Below are positions 8,540 through 16,349 of a stretch of 64,000 bases of DNA, in pieces. Each line of letters opens with the position of its first letter. Position 1 is the first letter of the stretch. The notes below the pieces were generated by a model. It made no database searches. It saw nothing but the letters and a program-made list of their open reading frames with translations, and was not told where the DNA came from. A program made the translations under genes and the position numbers. The stretch is from contig NZ_JACVAJ010000002.1 of NCBI RefSeq assembly GCF_014851815.1, forward strand, positions 1,240,001 through 1,304,000. Reading direction: 5' to 3'. Source of the DNA: Pseudoxanthomonas sp. PXM01 (GTDB lineage Bacteria > Pseudomonadota > Gammaproteobacteria > Xanthomonadales > Xanthomonadaceae).

Positions 8540-8841
8540 TGCGTCCCCGGCTCAGCCGTACCGGACTGGCGTTAGGCTTGGCGTACCTTGCGCTCGTCGG
8601 CCTGTGCGTCTGGGCATCCGTGGATGCGGGTGCAGCAGGCGACCAGAAAGGTGCGTTCGTCTTTCTGCAACTTCCCCTTTCGCCGCAGCTCGCTGCGCTC
8701 GATGGGCTCGGACTGGGCCCCGTGCTGGCCGGCATGTCATGGCCGGCAGGCTACCTGTTCGTCGGTGTCCCGACGCTCGGTCTGCTGTATCGGCTCGGCT
8801 GGTTGCTGGGCCGTGCCGCGAAGGCCGTGCGCAGGGCTTAG
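8536..8841 (+). CDS. Small membrane protein, unknown
   Basis: A 101-residue protein whose ATG overlaps the AadA stop codon as ATGA, indicating translational coupling. It has two or three hydrophobic segments (about residues 10-29, 45-60 and 68-92) with a basic C-terminus (RAAKAVRRA), so it is predicted to sit in the inner membrane. I do not recognise a family. The coupling suggests a joint history with the gene upstream rather than any established functional link. Confidence 0.6.
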   Translation: MMRPRLSRTGLALGLAYLALVGLCVWASVDAGAAGDQKGAFVFLQLPLSPQLAALDGLGLGPVLAGMSWPAGYLFVGVPTLGLLYRLGWLLGRAAKAVRRA

Positions 8842-8929
8842 GATGGGTGCACGTCCGCGCGCGGCGCCCTCCTGGCCCGTCTGGAATATCCCCTTGCGCT
8901 CCCGAGCCACGAAGGCAGACGTCCACGCC

Positions 8930-9364
8930 ATGAAGATCTACATCACCCCGACGCCACGCGAGCGACGGCTCGCACTAGGCAAGGCGCTCCTTCCGCCGCT
9001 CGGCGGCGCCGCCACCTTCCTGACGGCGCGTCTTTACGATCGACACGCGGCCGACTTGCCGTTCCACGAACAGCTCCCCTGGATGTGGACCGTCGTCGTG
9101 ATGGTTACGACGGTGCTGGCGACTTTCGCCTATCTGTCCGGTCGGAGCGCCTTCAGGATATGGCGGTCCGGACAGTACCCCGCGCCCGGCACGCCGGTAC
9201 TCTTCCGCACGCGCGTGCATACGGGATGGTGGGCGCGCACGAACGCCATCGCCTACGCGATGATTTCGCTCCTTTTTGCCGTCTTCCTGGCAGCATTCCT
9301 CAACATGCTTGTTTTTCCCTACGCAGGGCTGTTCGACCTCGGACAACGGGGCTGTGAGCCCTGA
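8930..9364 (+). CDS. Membrane protein, unknown
   Basis: A 144-residue protein with a hydrophilic start (MKIYITPTPRERRLALGK), a hydrophobic stretch at about 48-65 after the LPWMWTVVVM segment, and a long one at about 103-130 (AYAMISLLFAVFLAAFLNML). It looks like a two- to three-helix inner-membrane protein. No family is recognised. The ATG was chosen because the longer in-frame version translates through the preceding membrane-protein gene. It lies in the insert between norB and nnrS. Confidence 0.55.
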   Translation: MKIYITPTPRERRLALGKALLPPLGGAATFLTARLYDRHAADLPFHEQLPWMWTVVVMVTTVLATFAYLSGRSAFRIWRSGQYPAPGTPVLFRTRVHTGWWARTNAIAYAMISLLFAVFLAAFLNMLVFPYAGLFDLGQRGCEP

Positions 9365-9415
9365 TCACCCGGGACCATTCCTACCAGGCAGTCGATGCCG
9401 CAAGGGAGAGACACG

Positions 9416-9853
9416 ATGGGCATCTTCGAAGCGCTGATCCGCTTGGCATTCCCCGACGAGACGCGTCCGCTCGTGAGCGACAACTCCGACTCGGCCATCC
9501 ATCAACGAATCGGTATCCACGTCTTTCCCTATTTCGGCGAGGAGGAAACGGTATACGTTGCCGAGCTGACGGACGATGCGGTTCGGCAGGCGATCCGCGG
9601 CCTCGACTGGGAACATGGATTCCACCAGGTCATCGTGGTCCGGGAGCGCGGCGTCTCGATGGAGACCAGTGGCAGCCTGCTACCCGCGCATGGGCTCTCC
9701 GTCGTCCACGAAGACAGGACGACCGACGCCATCATGATGGCCAGGGAGGTTCCCGAGACGATCCCCGAACTGGAGGCTATCCAACTTGCCTTCATCAAGG
9801 GCGGGGATGCATGGCGTAGCGTGCGCGAGTTCTATACGCTCAAGCGACGCTGA
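9416..9853 (+). CDS. Hypothetical cytoplasmic protein
   Basis: A 145-residue soluble protein starting MGIFEALIRLAF. The start has GGGAGAG seven bases upstream; another in-frame ATG 21 bases earlier lacks such a site. No signal peptide, membrane segment or catalytic motif is evident. Acidic and hydrophobic residues alternate as in a small alpha/beta domain. Function unknown. It stands alone on the plus strand, about 50 bases after the previous membrane protein gene and 37 before the next. Confidence 0.55.
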   Translation: MGIFEALIRLAFPDETRPLVSDNSDSAIHQRIGIHVFPYFGEEETVYVAELTDDAVRQAIRGLDWEHGFHQVIVVRERGVSMETSGSLLPAHGLSVVHEDRTTDAIMMAREVPETIPELEAIQLAFIKGGDAWRSVREFYTLKRR

Positions 9854-9890
9854 TCCCTCGGACGAATTCCCCGACACCCCAGGACGCGCC

Positions 9891-10328
9891 ATGAAGACTG
9901 CATTGCCGAAGCTCCTGCTCGCCCTGCCGCTGGTGGCGGCCTGTGCCGCACTGGCGGCGCAGGAAACAACGACCGACGCCGGCTATGGCAAGACACGCCA
10001 GCAGGCCATCGAGGTCTGCAAGCCCGATGGGCAACGCGCGTATCTGGCGCGCCTGGTGTGCCCGGACCAGTCGCACCCGAAGTTCGAGCGACAGGGCAGC
10101 GTGGGGCCGCGCAACGACCTGCCGAAGGATCTTCCGCAGGAGCAGATGATGCAGCGGCTGCTGGGCGATCGCTTCGCGCCTCTCGCCGAGGGCGCGACCG
10201 ACCATCACATGATCGACGCCTACGGCGTGCAGTGCGGAAAGACGAACCACACGCTGTACCTCGACCTGTACCACTGCCACACACCAGCACCGGATACGGC
10301 GCCGGAAGGCTTCACGATCCTGCGCTGA
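9891..10328 (+). CDS. Hypothetical secreted protein
   Basis: A 145-residue protein with a clear signal peptide (MKTALPKLLLALPLVAACAALAAQ, cleavage expected after ALAA). The mature part contains four cysteines spaced along the chain (EVCKPDG, RLVCPDQ, VQCGKT, YHCHTP), which suggests two disulfide bonds in the periplasm. No family is recognised. Its stop codon directly abuts the end of the convergent CCGGC protein gene with no spacer. Confidence 0.6.
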   Translation: MKTALPKLLLALPLVAACAALAAQETTTDAGYGKTRQQAIEVCKPDGQRAYLARLVCPDQSHPKFERQGSVGPRNDLPKDLPQEQMMQRLLGDRFAPLAEGATDHHMIDAYGVQCGKTNHTLYLDLYHCHTPAPDTAPEGFTILR

Positions 10329-10574
10329 TCAGTGCGAACATCCGCCGCAGCACTGCCCGGCCTTGTGGCCGCGCGCTTCGGCATCGCCGGCTTCGGCGTG
10401 TTCCCCCAGGTCCTTCAACAGGGCGATCACGCGCTCGGTGGGCAGCGTGGTCATCACCATCAGGCGGCCGGTGCCGGCTTCGAGGGTGACTTCGGCTTCC
10501 GGATCCCAGGCGCGCAGCGCCTCGGTCATGGCCTGTTGGCGTTGCTCGGGCGAGGCGCGGGCGTGATCGGTCAT
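10329..10574 (-). CDS. Small putative metal-binding protein ending in CCGGC, copy 1
   Basis: An 81-residue protein with a predicted beta-alpha-beta pattern like a heavy-metal-associated domain (AWDPEAEVTLEAGTGRLMVMTT, then an amphipathic helix). It lacks the usual N-terminal CxxC and instead ends in a CCGGCSH tail that could bind copper or another soft metal. A second small protein at 19319 has the same order and the same CCGGCSG ending. Upstream, an FNR box with TACAGT at the matching -10 position points to anaerobic expression alongside the copper enzymes NirK and azurin. Role as copper chaperone or sensor is inference. Confidence 0.65.
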   Translation of the reverse strand: MTDHARASPEQRQQAMTEALRAWDPEAEVTLEAGTGRLMVMTTLPTERVIALLKDLGEHAEAGDAEARGHKAGQCCGGCSH

Positions 10575-10651
10575 GGGTGTTCCGGGCTCTTCATGAAGTG
10601 GGCGCAGTCGCGCGGGTGACGGGACTGTAGGCGCTCCCTGCCGGGCCAGCC

Positions 10652-10665
10652 TTGACCCGGATCAA
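10652..10665 (-). promoter_or_regulatory. FNR-type box for the CCGGC protein gene
   Basis: TTGAC-CCGG-ATCAA, one of two FNR dyads in this divergent gap. Counting 41.5 bases leftward puts a start near 10617 with TACAGT exactly at -12 to -7, and a 43-base leader before the minus-strand ATG at 10574. Confidence 0.65.
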
Positions 10666-10695
10666 GGCCACCGCAGGCAACGAATCGCCGCCCGC

Positions 10696-10709
10696 CTGAT
10701 CCACGTCAA
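10696..10709 (+). promoter_or_regulatory. FNR-type box for nnrS
   Basis: CTGAT-CCAC-GTCAA matches the FNR dyad at nine of ten half-site bases. Its centre is 41.5 bases before the first base of the nnrS ATG, the same geometry as at hemN. No purine-rich ribosome site lies between the box and the ATG, so a leaderless transcript is plausible. Confidence 0.6.
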
Positions 10710-10743
10710 GGCGACGACGCGCGCCCGCGCGCAAGCTGGCCGC

Positions 10744-12000
10744 ATGAAGATCGACATCGTCGCCCCACCCCGCTCACGCGCCGCGCCACCGCTGCCCGGC
10801 CCCTCGCCCGCGTGGCTGGCGCACGCGCCGCACCGGCTGATGTTCTTCATCGGTGCCGGCAACGTGCTGCTGGCGATGCTGTGGTGGACCCTGTGGCTGG
10901 CCGCCACGCGCTGGGGCCTGTGGACGATGCCGGAAACGCCCATCTACGCCGGCTGGCTGCATGCGTTCCTGATGCAGTACCTGGTGCTGCCGAGCTTCTT
11001 CTTCGGCTTCCTGCTGACGGTGTTCCCGCGCTGGATGGGCATGGCCGACCTGAAACGCTGGCACTACGTGCCGGTGGGGCTCGGCCTGATGGGCGGGCAG
11101 CTGGCGATCCTGCTGGGCGTCGCCGGCTGGCAGGCAGGGCTCACCGTCGGCCTGTGGATGGCGCTGGCCGGCTGGACCGCCGCGCTGTTCACGCTGGGCC
11201 GCCTGCTGGCCGACGACACCGCGAAGACCTGGCATGCGCGCTCGTGCTTCACCGGTCTGCTGCTGGGTTGGCTGGGACTGGCGATGTTCATCGCCTTCGC
11301 ACTGGGCGCATCGCCGACGTGGGCGTTCGCCAGCATCAAGCTGGGCGGCTTCGGCCTGCTGCTGCCGGTGTACGTGACGGTGGCGCACCGCATGTTCCCG
11401 TTCTTCGCCGGCAATGTGGTGCCGGGCTACGTGCCGTGGCGCTCGCTGTCGTGGCTGGGCGCGGTGTGGGCGCTACTCATGGTGCACCTGGGCCTGGAAC
11501 TGGTTCATGCCTACGCGTGGCTGTGGCTGGCCGACGTGCCGCTGCTGGTGCTGACCGCGTGGGCGGTGCATCGCTGGTGGCCGCGCGGGCGCATGCCGGG
11601 CCTGCTGGCGGTGCTGTTCATCGGCACGGCCTGGCTGCCGATCACCTTCCTGCTGTACGTCGTGCAGAGCGTGACGTTCCTGGCGACGGACGACTTCATC
11701 CTCGGACGTGCGCCGATGCATGCGATGTTCATCGGCTTCTTCGGCAGCCTGCTGGTGGCGATGGTCACGCGGGTGACGCAGGGGCACTCGGGGCGACCGC
11801 TGGTGATGACGAAGGTGGCGTGGTTTGCGTTCGTCGCGATCCAGGTAGTCGCGGTGATGCGCATCGTGGCCGACCTCGCACCGGATGCGATGGCCTGGCA
11901 GGCCGCCGCCGCGATCGGCTGGCTGCTGGCGCTGGCGCCATGGGTGGGCCGTATCGGCGGCATCTACCTGAGTCCGCGTGCGGACGGGCGGCCGGGATGA
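10744..12000 (+). CDS. nnrS: NnrS family membrane protein
   Basis: Haem- and copper-containing polytopic membrane protein family that accompanies denitrification genes and helps cells tolerate nitric oxide. The 418-residue protein has about 12 hydrophobic helices. It carries family hallmarks: a histidine-containing first core helix (GWLHAFLMQYLVLPSFFFGFL), the AHRMFPFFAGN segment, and near the C-terminus MHAMFIGFFGSLLVAMVTRVTQGHSGRPL, the most typical NnrS stretch. Its stop overlaps the next gene's ATG. It is the first gene of a five-gene operon (NnrS, SirB2-like, small ORF, DUF2249, polytopic protein) under an FNR-type box. Confidence 0.88.
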   Translation: MKIDIVAPPRSRAAPPLPGPSPAWLAHAPHRLMFFIGAGNVLLAMLWWTLWLAATRWGLWTMPETPIYAGWLHAFLMQYLVLPSFFFGFLLTVFPRWMGMADLKRWHYVPVGLGLMGGQLAILLGVAGWQAGLTVGLWMALAGWTAALFTLGRLLADDTAKTWHARSCFTGLLLGWLGLAMFIAFALGASPTWAFASIKLGGFGLLLPVYVTVAHRMFPFFAGNVVPGYVPWRSLSWLGAVWALLMVHLGLELVHAYAWLWLADVPLLVLTAWAVHRWWPRGRMPGLLAVLFIGTAWLPITFLLYVVQSVTFLATDDFILGRAPMHAMFIGFFGSLLVAMVTRVTQGHSGRPLVMTKVAWFAFVAIQVVAVMRIVADLAPDAMAWQAAAAIGWLLALAPWVGRIGGIYLSPRADGRPG

Positions 12001-12407
12001 GCGCCATGATGACCTTCTATCCCGACATCAAGCTGGTGCATGTGGCGGCGGCGATGACCAGCGGCACGCTGTTCGCGCTGCGCGCGCTCGGCCTGCTCGC
12101 CGGCATGCGCTGGCCACGCGCGGCGCTGGTGCGCTACACCAGCTACGCCATCGACACCGTGCTGCTGACCGGCGCGATGATGCTGCTGACGATCCTGCCG
12201 GCAGGGCTGTTCGCCAACGGCTGGCTGGTGGCGAAGATCGTGTTCGTGGTCGCCTACGTCGGCCTCGGTATCGCAGCGTTCCGTCCCTCGTGGAGCGTCG
12301 GTGCACGCGCGGGCCTGGTGGCTGCCGCCCTGCTGTGTTTCCTGCAGGTGTACGGCATCGCGCGGGCGCACGATCCCTGGGGCTGGTTGCTGTGGCTGGT
12401 CGGCTGA
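11997..12407 (+). CDS. SirB2-like membrane protein
   Basis: A 136-residue protein with four predicted helices; it fits the SirB family (VHVAAAMTSGTLFALR at the start, then YTSYAIDTVLLTGAMMLL, then WLVAKIVFVVAYVGLGIAAF). The name comes from an old Salmonella annotation and the biochemical role is not established. The ATG overlaps the nnrS stop as ATGA. The conserved histidine in the first helix and association with NnrS suggest a membrane function in nitrosative or anaerobic metabolism, which is inference. Confidence 0.75.
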   Translation: MSAMMTFYPDIKLVHVAAAMTSGTLFALRALGLLAGMRWPRAALVRYTSYAIDTVLLTGAMMLLTILPAGLFANGWLVAKIVFVVAYVGLGIAAFRPSWSVGARAGLVAAALLCFLQVYGIARAHDPWGWLLWLVG

Positions 12408-12412
12408 CGGAC

Positions 12413-12562
12413 ATGGACAACGCATTCGATACCGCGATGCTGCCCGAGGCGTTCGGCGCGTGTGCGTGCTGCGTGCGCGAGTCGCTGGATGCGGCCGGAG
12501 TGTCGCTCGACTGCAGACCGGTGGCGGATGAGATGGAGATGGACGCATGGCACACGCGCTGA
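12413..12562 (+). CDS. Possible 49-residue cysteine-containing protein
   Basis: A short reading frame starting 5 bases after the SirB2-like stop and overlapping the next gene's start by 16 bases. The sequence (MDNAFDTAMLPEAFGACACC, later LDCRPVADEMEMDAWHTR) has four cysteines and strongly GC-biased third codon positions, which supports translation. It is too short to be sure. It fills a gap that would otherwise be 139 bases of empty sequence in a tightly overlapped operon. No family is recognised. Confidence 0.45.
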   Translation: MDNAFDTAMLPEAFGACACCVRESLDAAGVSLDCRPVADEMEMDAWHTR

Positions 12563-12813
12563 CCCTGCTGCGCCTCGATCTGCGCGACCTGCCTGCACCG
12601 GAACCGATGGAGCGCATCCTCGACAGCCTCTGTACCCTGCGGCGCGGCGAACGGCTGGTGGCGCTGACACCCCGTCCGCCGGTGCCGTTGCTGCCCATCC
12701 TCGATGAGGGCGGCTTCGCCTACCACGTGTATGCCGCGGCCACCGGGACCGCCTGTATCGCGATCTGCCACGCCGAGGACCGGGACGCCCTGCATCCGCC
12801 GCGCGCGGCATGA
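12547..12813 (+). CDS. DUF2249 domain protein
   Basis: An 88-residue soluble protein matching the DUF2249 pattern: LDLRDLPAPEPMERIL near the start, then LRRGERLVALTPRPPVPLLPIL, and an aromatic stretch near the end. Such domains are small alpha/beta proteins common in denitrification and hemerythrin-type NO-response loci, sometimes fused to DUF542/hemerythrin proteins; the ligand is not known. A GGAG site precedes the ATG. Its stop overlaps the next gene's ATG as ATGA, so it is coupled in the nnrS operon. Confidence 0.8.
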   Translation: MAHALTLLRLDLRDLPAPEPMERILDSLCTLRRGERLVALTPRPPVPLLPILDEGGFAYHVYAAATGTACIAICHAEDRDALHPPRAA

Positions 12814-14048
12814 GCGGCCTCGCCTTCGCGCAGGCGCCGTCGCCGGCGCTGCCGATACGCTTCCTGTGCACGGCATTGGCCTGGGGCATCGTGGCGGGCC
12901 TGTGGCTGGCGTGGCATGGCGACGCCGTCGTGCTGTCGCGCTGGACCCCGGCCACGCTGGTGCTGGTGCACATGCTCGCGTTGGGCCTGCTCGGCAACGC
13001 GATGCTGGGCAGCCTGGTGCAGTTCCTGCCGGTCGCCGCGGGAAGTCCATGGCCGTGCGCGCGATGCGTACCGTGGCTGCATGGTGCGTTCAACAGCGGG
13101 CTGGCGGCATTGCTGGCCACGCTGGCGTGGCAGGTGCGCTCGCTGGCATGGCCTGCGGGCGGACTGCTCGGCGGGTCGCTGGCGGTGTTCGCCGTGCTCG
13201 CGCTGATCGCCGTGGCGCGCGGCAACGGCGAGCGCGTCGCCCGCGACGGCATTGGCCTGGCGCTGACCGCGCTGGCGGCCACGACGATCCTGGGTCTGGT
13301 GCTGCTCGCCGCGCGCACCGGATGGCGTACGCCCGCGCCACCCGGCCTGGTCGACCTGCATGCCGTGATCGGTGGCATCGGTTGGATGCTCGGACTGCTC
13401 GCCGCCGTCGGCAGCGTGACCTTGCCGATGCTGCACGGGACACGCGCGCCATCACCCGCCGGCGTGCGTACATGGCAAGTGGCGTTGCTGGCGACGCTGG
13501 GGCTGATGGTCGCGTGGCAGGCGGGCGCGGTGCCGTATGCCGTCGTGCGCGTGAGCGCGTGGCCGCTGGCGATGTTCGCCCTGGCCGTGTTCCTGCTGCA
13601 GGCGCGTGCCCCGCATCGCCGCAATCCTGTGCTGCGCCGCTTCTGGCAGGCGGGCTGCACCTGCCTGCTCGCGGCGAGCGTGGTCATCGCATGGCCCGAT
13701 CCAGCGCCGATGCGGGTCGGCGCCCTGGTCCTCGGTGCCGGCGTGCCGCTGCTGGTGGTCGGCATGGCGCTGGAAATCACCGCCTTCCTCACCTGGATCG
13801 CGTTGCGCCAGCGTGTGCCGCGCGGCATCCGCGTGCCGGGGGTGGGCAGCCTGTTCGACGACGCGGACAAGCGGCGTGCTTTCCTCCTGCATGCGATCGC
13901 CAGCGCACTCGTGGTGGTCGCGACGCTCGCGCCCGCGTTCTCGCGGCTCGCAGGCGTTGCCCTGGCCCTGGCGTACGCGATGAGCTTGCACGCGCAATGG
14001 CGGTGCTGGCGGCAGGCGTGGACATGGCAGGCCGACGGTCCCGGCTGA
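12810..14048 (+). CDS. Polytopic membrane protein of the nnrS operon
   Basis: A 412-residue protein with 11-12 predicted helices. The helix with HMLALGLLGNAMLGSLVQFLPVAAG, containing a histidine and an LPV-x-AG turn, recurs in uncharacterised membrane proteins beside nnrS genes and is reminiscent of NnrS/haem-copper oxidase helices. LHAVIGGIGWMLGLLAAVG supplies another intramembrane histidine. It is translationally coupled to the DUF2249 gene and is the last gene of the operon. It ends 24 bases from the convergent oprC gene. A haem or copper site is plausible but not shown; I do not assign a function. Confidence 0.65.
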   Translation: MSGLAFAQAPSPALPIRFLCTALAWGIVAGLWLAWHGDAVVLSRWTPATLVLVHMLALGLLGNAMLGSLVQFLPVAAGSPWPCARCVPWLHGAFNSGLAALLATLAWQVRSLAWPAGGLLGGSLAVFAVLALIAVARGNGERVARDGIGLALTALAATTILGLVLLAARTGWRTPAPPGLVDLHAVIGGIGWMLGLLAAVGSVTLPMLHGTRAPSPAGVRTWQVALLATLGLMVAWQAGAVPYAVVRVSAWPLAMFALAVFLLQARAPHRRNPVLRRFWQAGCTCLLAASVVIAWPDPAPMRVGALVLGAGVPLLVVGMALEITAFLTWIALRQRVPRGIRVPGVGSLFDDADKRRAFLLHAIASALVVVATLAPAFSRLAGVALALAYAMSLHAQWRCWRQAWTWQADGPG

Positions 14049-14072
14049 TGGCCGGAACCGCAGACCGGCGCG

Positions 14073-16136
14073 TCAGTAGCGCAGGTTGAGCTTCACCCAC
14101 GCGGTGCGGCCGGGCTCGCCGATGCGCACCGGATCGGCCGGATAGCCGAAGGCGCTGTTGCCGCCCAGGTTGAGATGCTCGCTGTAGGCGCGGTCGAACA
14201 GGTTGTCGATGCCGGCCGTGAGCTGCACCGCATCGCTGAACCGGTAGCCGCCATTGAGCGAGAACACCGCGAAGCCGGCGCTCGGCCCGAGGTCGCGTCC
14301 GACGATGTTGCCCTGGCTCGTGCTGACGCGATCCTGCGCCGCGACCACGCGCCACAACGCACCCCACGTCCACGCGCCCTGCTCGCGGCTCGCGGACAGG
14401 CGCGCCTCCAGCGGCGGCATCTGCGGCAGCGCGGTGCCCGTGTCGCGCACCTCGCCCCAGGCGTAGGACAGCGCGCCGGACAGCTTCCAGCCGTCGGCGG
14501 GCCGCCAGTCGATGCCGGCTTCGCCGCCACGGATGTTGGCATCCACGTTGTGCGCGCGCGTCGTGCTGCCCATCATGCCGGCGGCGTAGTCGAACAGGAT
14601 GAAGTCCTGCACGCGTCCCGCGTACAGCGACGCCCAGGCATCGACTTTCGCGCCCTTGTACTGCACGCCGACATCGAGCTGCGTGGTGCGCTCGGGCTGC
14701 ACGCCGGCGAAGGCATTCGGCGCGCCGGCCGGGCCACGCGTCGGCGAGAACAGCTCCCAGTAGTCCGGCATCCGCTGCGTGTGGCCGAGGCCGGTATACG
14801 CGCCCCAGCGGCCGCCCATGTCGTACTCGTAGCGCACGAACGCGCTGGGCAGCGTTTCCTCGTGCGTCATGCCGGCGGTGGGATTGGGCATCGGCATCAT
14901 CCCGCCGGTGCGGACACGCAGGTCCTCCACTTCTGCACGATCGAAGCGCAGACCGCTCATCAGGTGATGCGTGTCGGTGATGTGCCAGTGCGACTCGGCG
15001 AACACGCCCCAGGTCTGGAACTTCGCATCGACCGTCCACGGCACCGCGCGGTAGGCGCCGCGTCCGGATGCGCTGCGCTGGCTGTGCCGGCTCGCACGCA
15101 GGTCCGCGCCGGCCGTCAATTCCCAGCGATCCACCTGCCACGTGGCCGCCACCCGGCCTCCGCGCGTGCGGTGCGCCACGTTGCTGGCCATCGGCATGGG
15201 CATGCTGCCGGTCGAATCCGGATCGCGCAGCGTGTAGTTGTCCATCACGTGGTCCACGTCATTCTGGTAGACGTTGGCGACCACGGCATCGAGCACGCCG
15301 CCGATGTGCTTCTTCTCGAAGCGCAGGCCCAGGCTGTCGCGCCTGAACTGCGCGCCGTCCATGCCGCGGCCGGCATAGCGCGCCTGCGCGTCGCCGATGC
15401 CGGCGCTGAGTTCCAGCACCGTGTCCTCGTCCGGCGTCCAGCCGAGTGCGGCGTCGGCGTTCCACTTCTTCCACGCCGACGGCACCACGTCGCCGTTGCC
15501 GTCCTCGTAGTCGTCGGCCTCGGAACGATTGGCCGACACGCGCGCATACCCGCGCGGGGTACCGGCGCTGATGTCGAGCACCTGGTCGTTGCGGTTGCCG
15601 CTGCCCACCAGCGCACTGCCGGAGGCCTGTACGCCGGGCTCGGCGAAGTACGGGATCTCGCGCTCGAAACGCACGGTACCGGCGGACGCACCGCCGCCCC
15701 ACAGCACCGTCTGCGGCCCCTTGATGACGACCAGCCGGTCGTAGGTTTCCGGCGCGATGTAGGACAGCGCATTGTCCATCCGCGACGGGCAGGCACCGCT
15801 CATCGCACCGTCGTTGGTCATCAGGTTGATGCGCGAGCCGAACATGCCGCGCAGCACCGGATCACCGTTGGTGCCTCCGCTACGCAGCGTGGCGAAACCG
15901 GGGATGGTCTTCAGGTAGTCCGCGCCGTCGCTGGCCGGCACCGGCTGGCGCGGCAGCTTGGGGTCGGTGATGAAGGTGGTGGCCATCGCGGGCGCAACGC
16001 CGACCACGACGATGCCGTCCAGCGTGGTCGTCGTCATCGCTTCTGCATGCATGGCGGCGTGCGCGTCCTCCGCGTGCGCCAGCGGCATGTTCGCGAGTGC
16101 GCCCAGCAGGGCGACGGTCAACAGATGACGGTTCAT
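14073..16136 (-). CDS. oprC: TonB-dependent copper receptor (OprC/NosA type)
   Basis: Outer-membrane 22-strand barrel that takes up copper, needed for NirK, azurin and, in other species, NosZ. The 687-residue protein has a signal peptide ending at AHA, then a plug domain typed as the copper-receptor family by DGADYLKTIPGF, RSGGTNGDPVLRGMFGSRIN and KGPQTVLWGGGASAGTVRFERE. C116 and M120 form the CxxxM element known to bind copper in OprC. Methionine-rich loops (GSMPMPM, GGMMPMPNPTAGM) add soft-metal ligands. It ends in the barrel pattern AWVKLNLRY. It diverges from nirK; an FNR box lies about 85 bases upstream. Confidence 0.92.
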   Translation of the reverse strand: MNRHLLTVALLGALANMPLAHAEDAHAAMHAEAMTTTTLDGIVVVGVAPAMATTFITDPKLPRQPVPASDGADYLKTIPGFATLRSGGTNGDPVLRGMFGSRINLMTNDGAMSGACPSRMDNALSYIAPETYDRLVVIKGPQTVLWGGGASAGTVRFEREIPYFAEPGVQASGSALVGSGNRNDQVLDISAGTPRGYARVSANRSEADDYEDGNGDVVPSAWKKWNADAALGWTPDEDTVLELSAGIGDAQARYAGRGMDGAQFRRDSLGLRFEKKHIGGVLDAVVANVYQNDVDHVMDNYTLRDPDSTGSMPMPMASNVAHRTRGGRVAATWQVDRWELTAGADLRASRHSQRSASGRGAYRAVPWTVDAKFQTWGVFAESHWHITDTHHLMSGLRFDRAEVEDLRVRTGGMMPMPNPTAGMTHEETLPSAFVRYEYDMGGRWGAYTGLGHTQRMPDYWELFSPTRGPAGAPNAFAGVQPERTTQLDVGVQYKGAKVDAWASLYAGRVQDFILFDYAAGMMGSTTRAHNVDANIRGGEAGIDWRPADGWKLSGALSYAWGEVRDTGTALPQMPPLEARLSASREQGAWTWGALWRVVAAQDRVSTSQGNIVGRDLGPSAGFAVFSLNGGYRFSDAVQLTAGIDNLFDRAYSEHLNLGGNSAFGYPADPVRIGEPGRTAWVKLNLRY

Positions 16137-16220
16137 GACGCCTCTCCTCGTGTGATGCGGCCATTCTCGCGACGCACCCTGGAGTGCAGATGCGACGTGT
16201 TGTCGCAGGCAGGGCGGCGC

Positions 16221-16234
16221 TTGACTTTGGTCAA
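16221..16234 (-). promoter_or_regulatory. FNR-type box on the oprC side of the oprC-nirK gap
   Basis: TTGAC-TTTG-GTCAA is a perfect dyad. The class II distance leftwards predicts a start near 16186 and a 50-base leader for oprC. The -10 position is not convincing at that exact spot, so the direction is inferred from position beside the second box. Confidence 0.6.
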
Positions 16235-16270
16235 GCCCGCGCGCGAATCCCGGCGTATGACCCCATCAGA

Positions 16271-16284
16271 TTGATCGAGATCAA
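16271..16284 (+). promoter_or_regulatory. FNR-type box for nirK
   Basis: TTGAT-CGAG-ATCAA is a perfect consensus dyad. It predicts a transcript start near 16319, with CACCAT at -10, 31 bases before the nirK ATG. An AAGGAA ribosome site lies in the resulting leader. Confidence 0.7.
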
Positions 16285-16349
16285 CGTCGTGCTTCCGTCG
16301 CGTTTCCACCATGGCTACACACCCACCGAGAGCCATCGAAGGAAACGCC

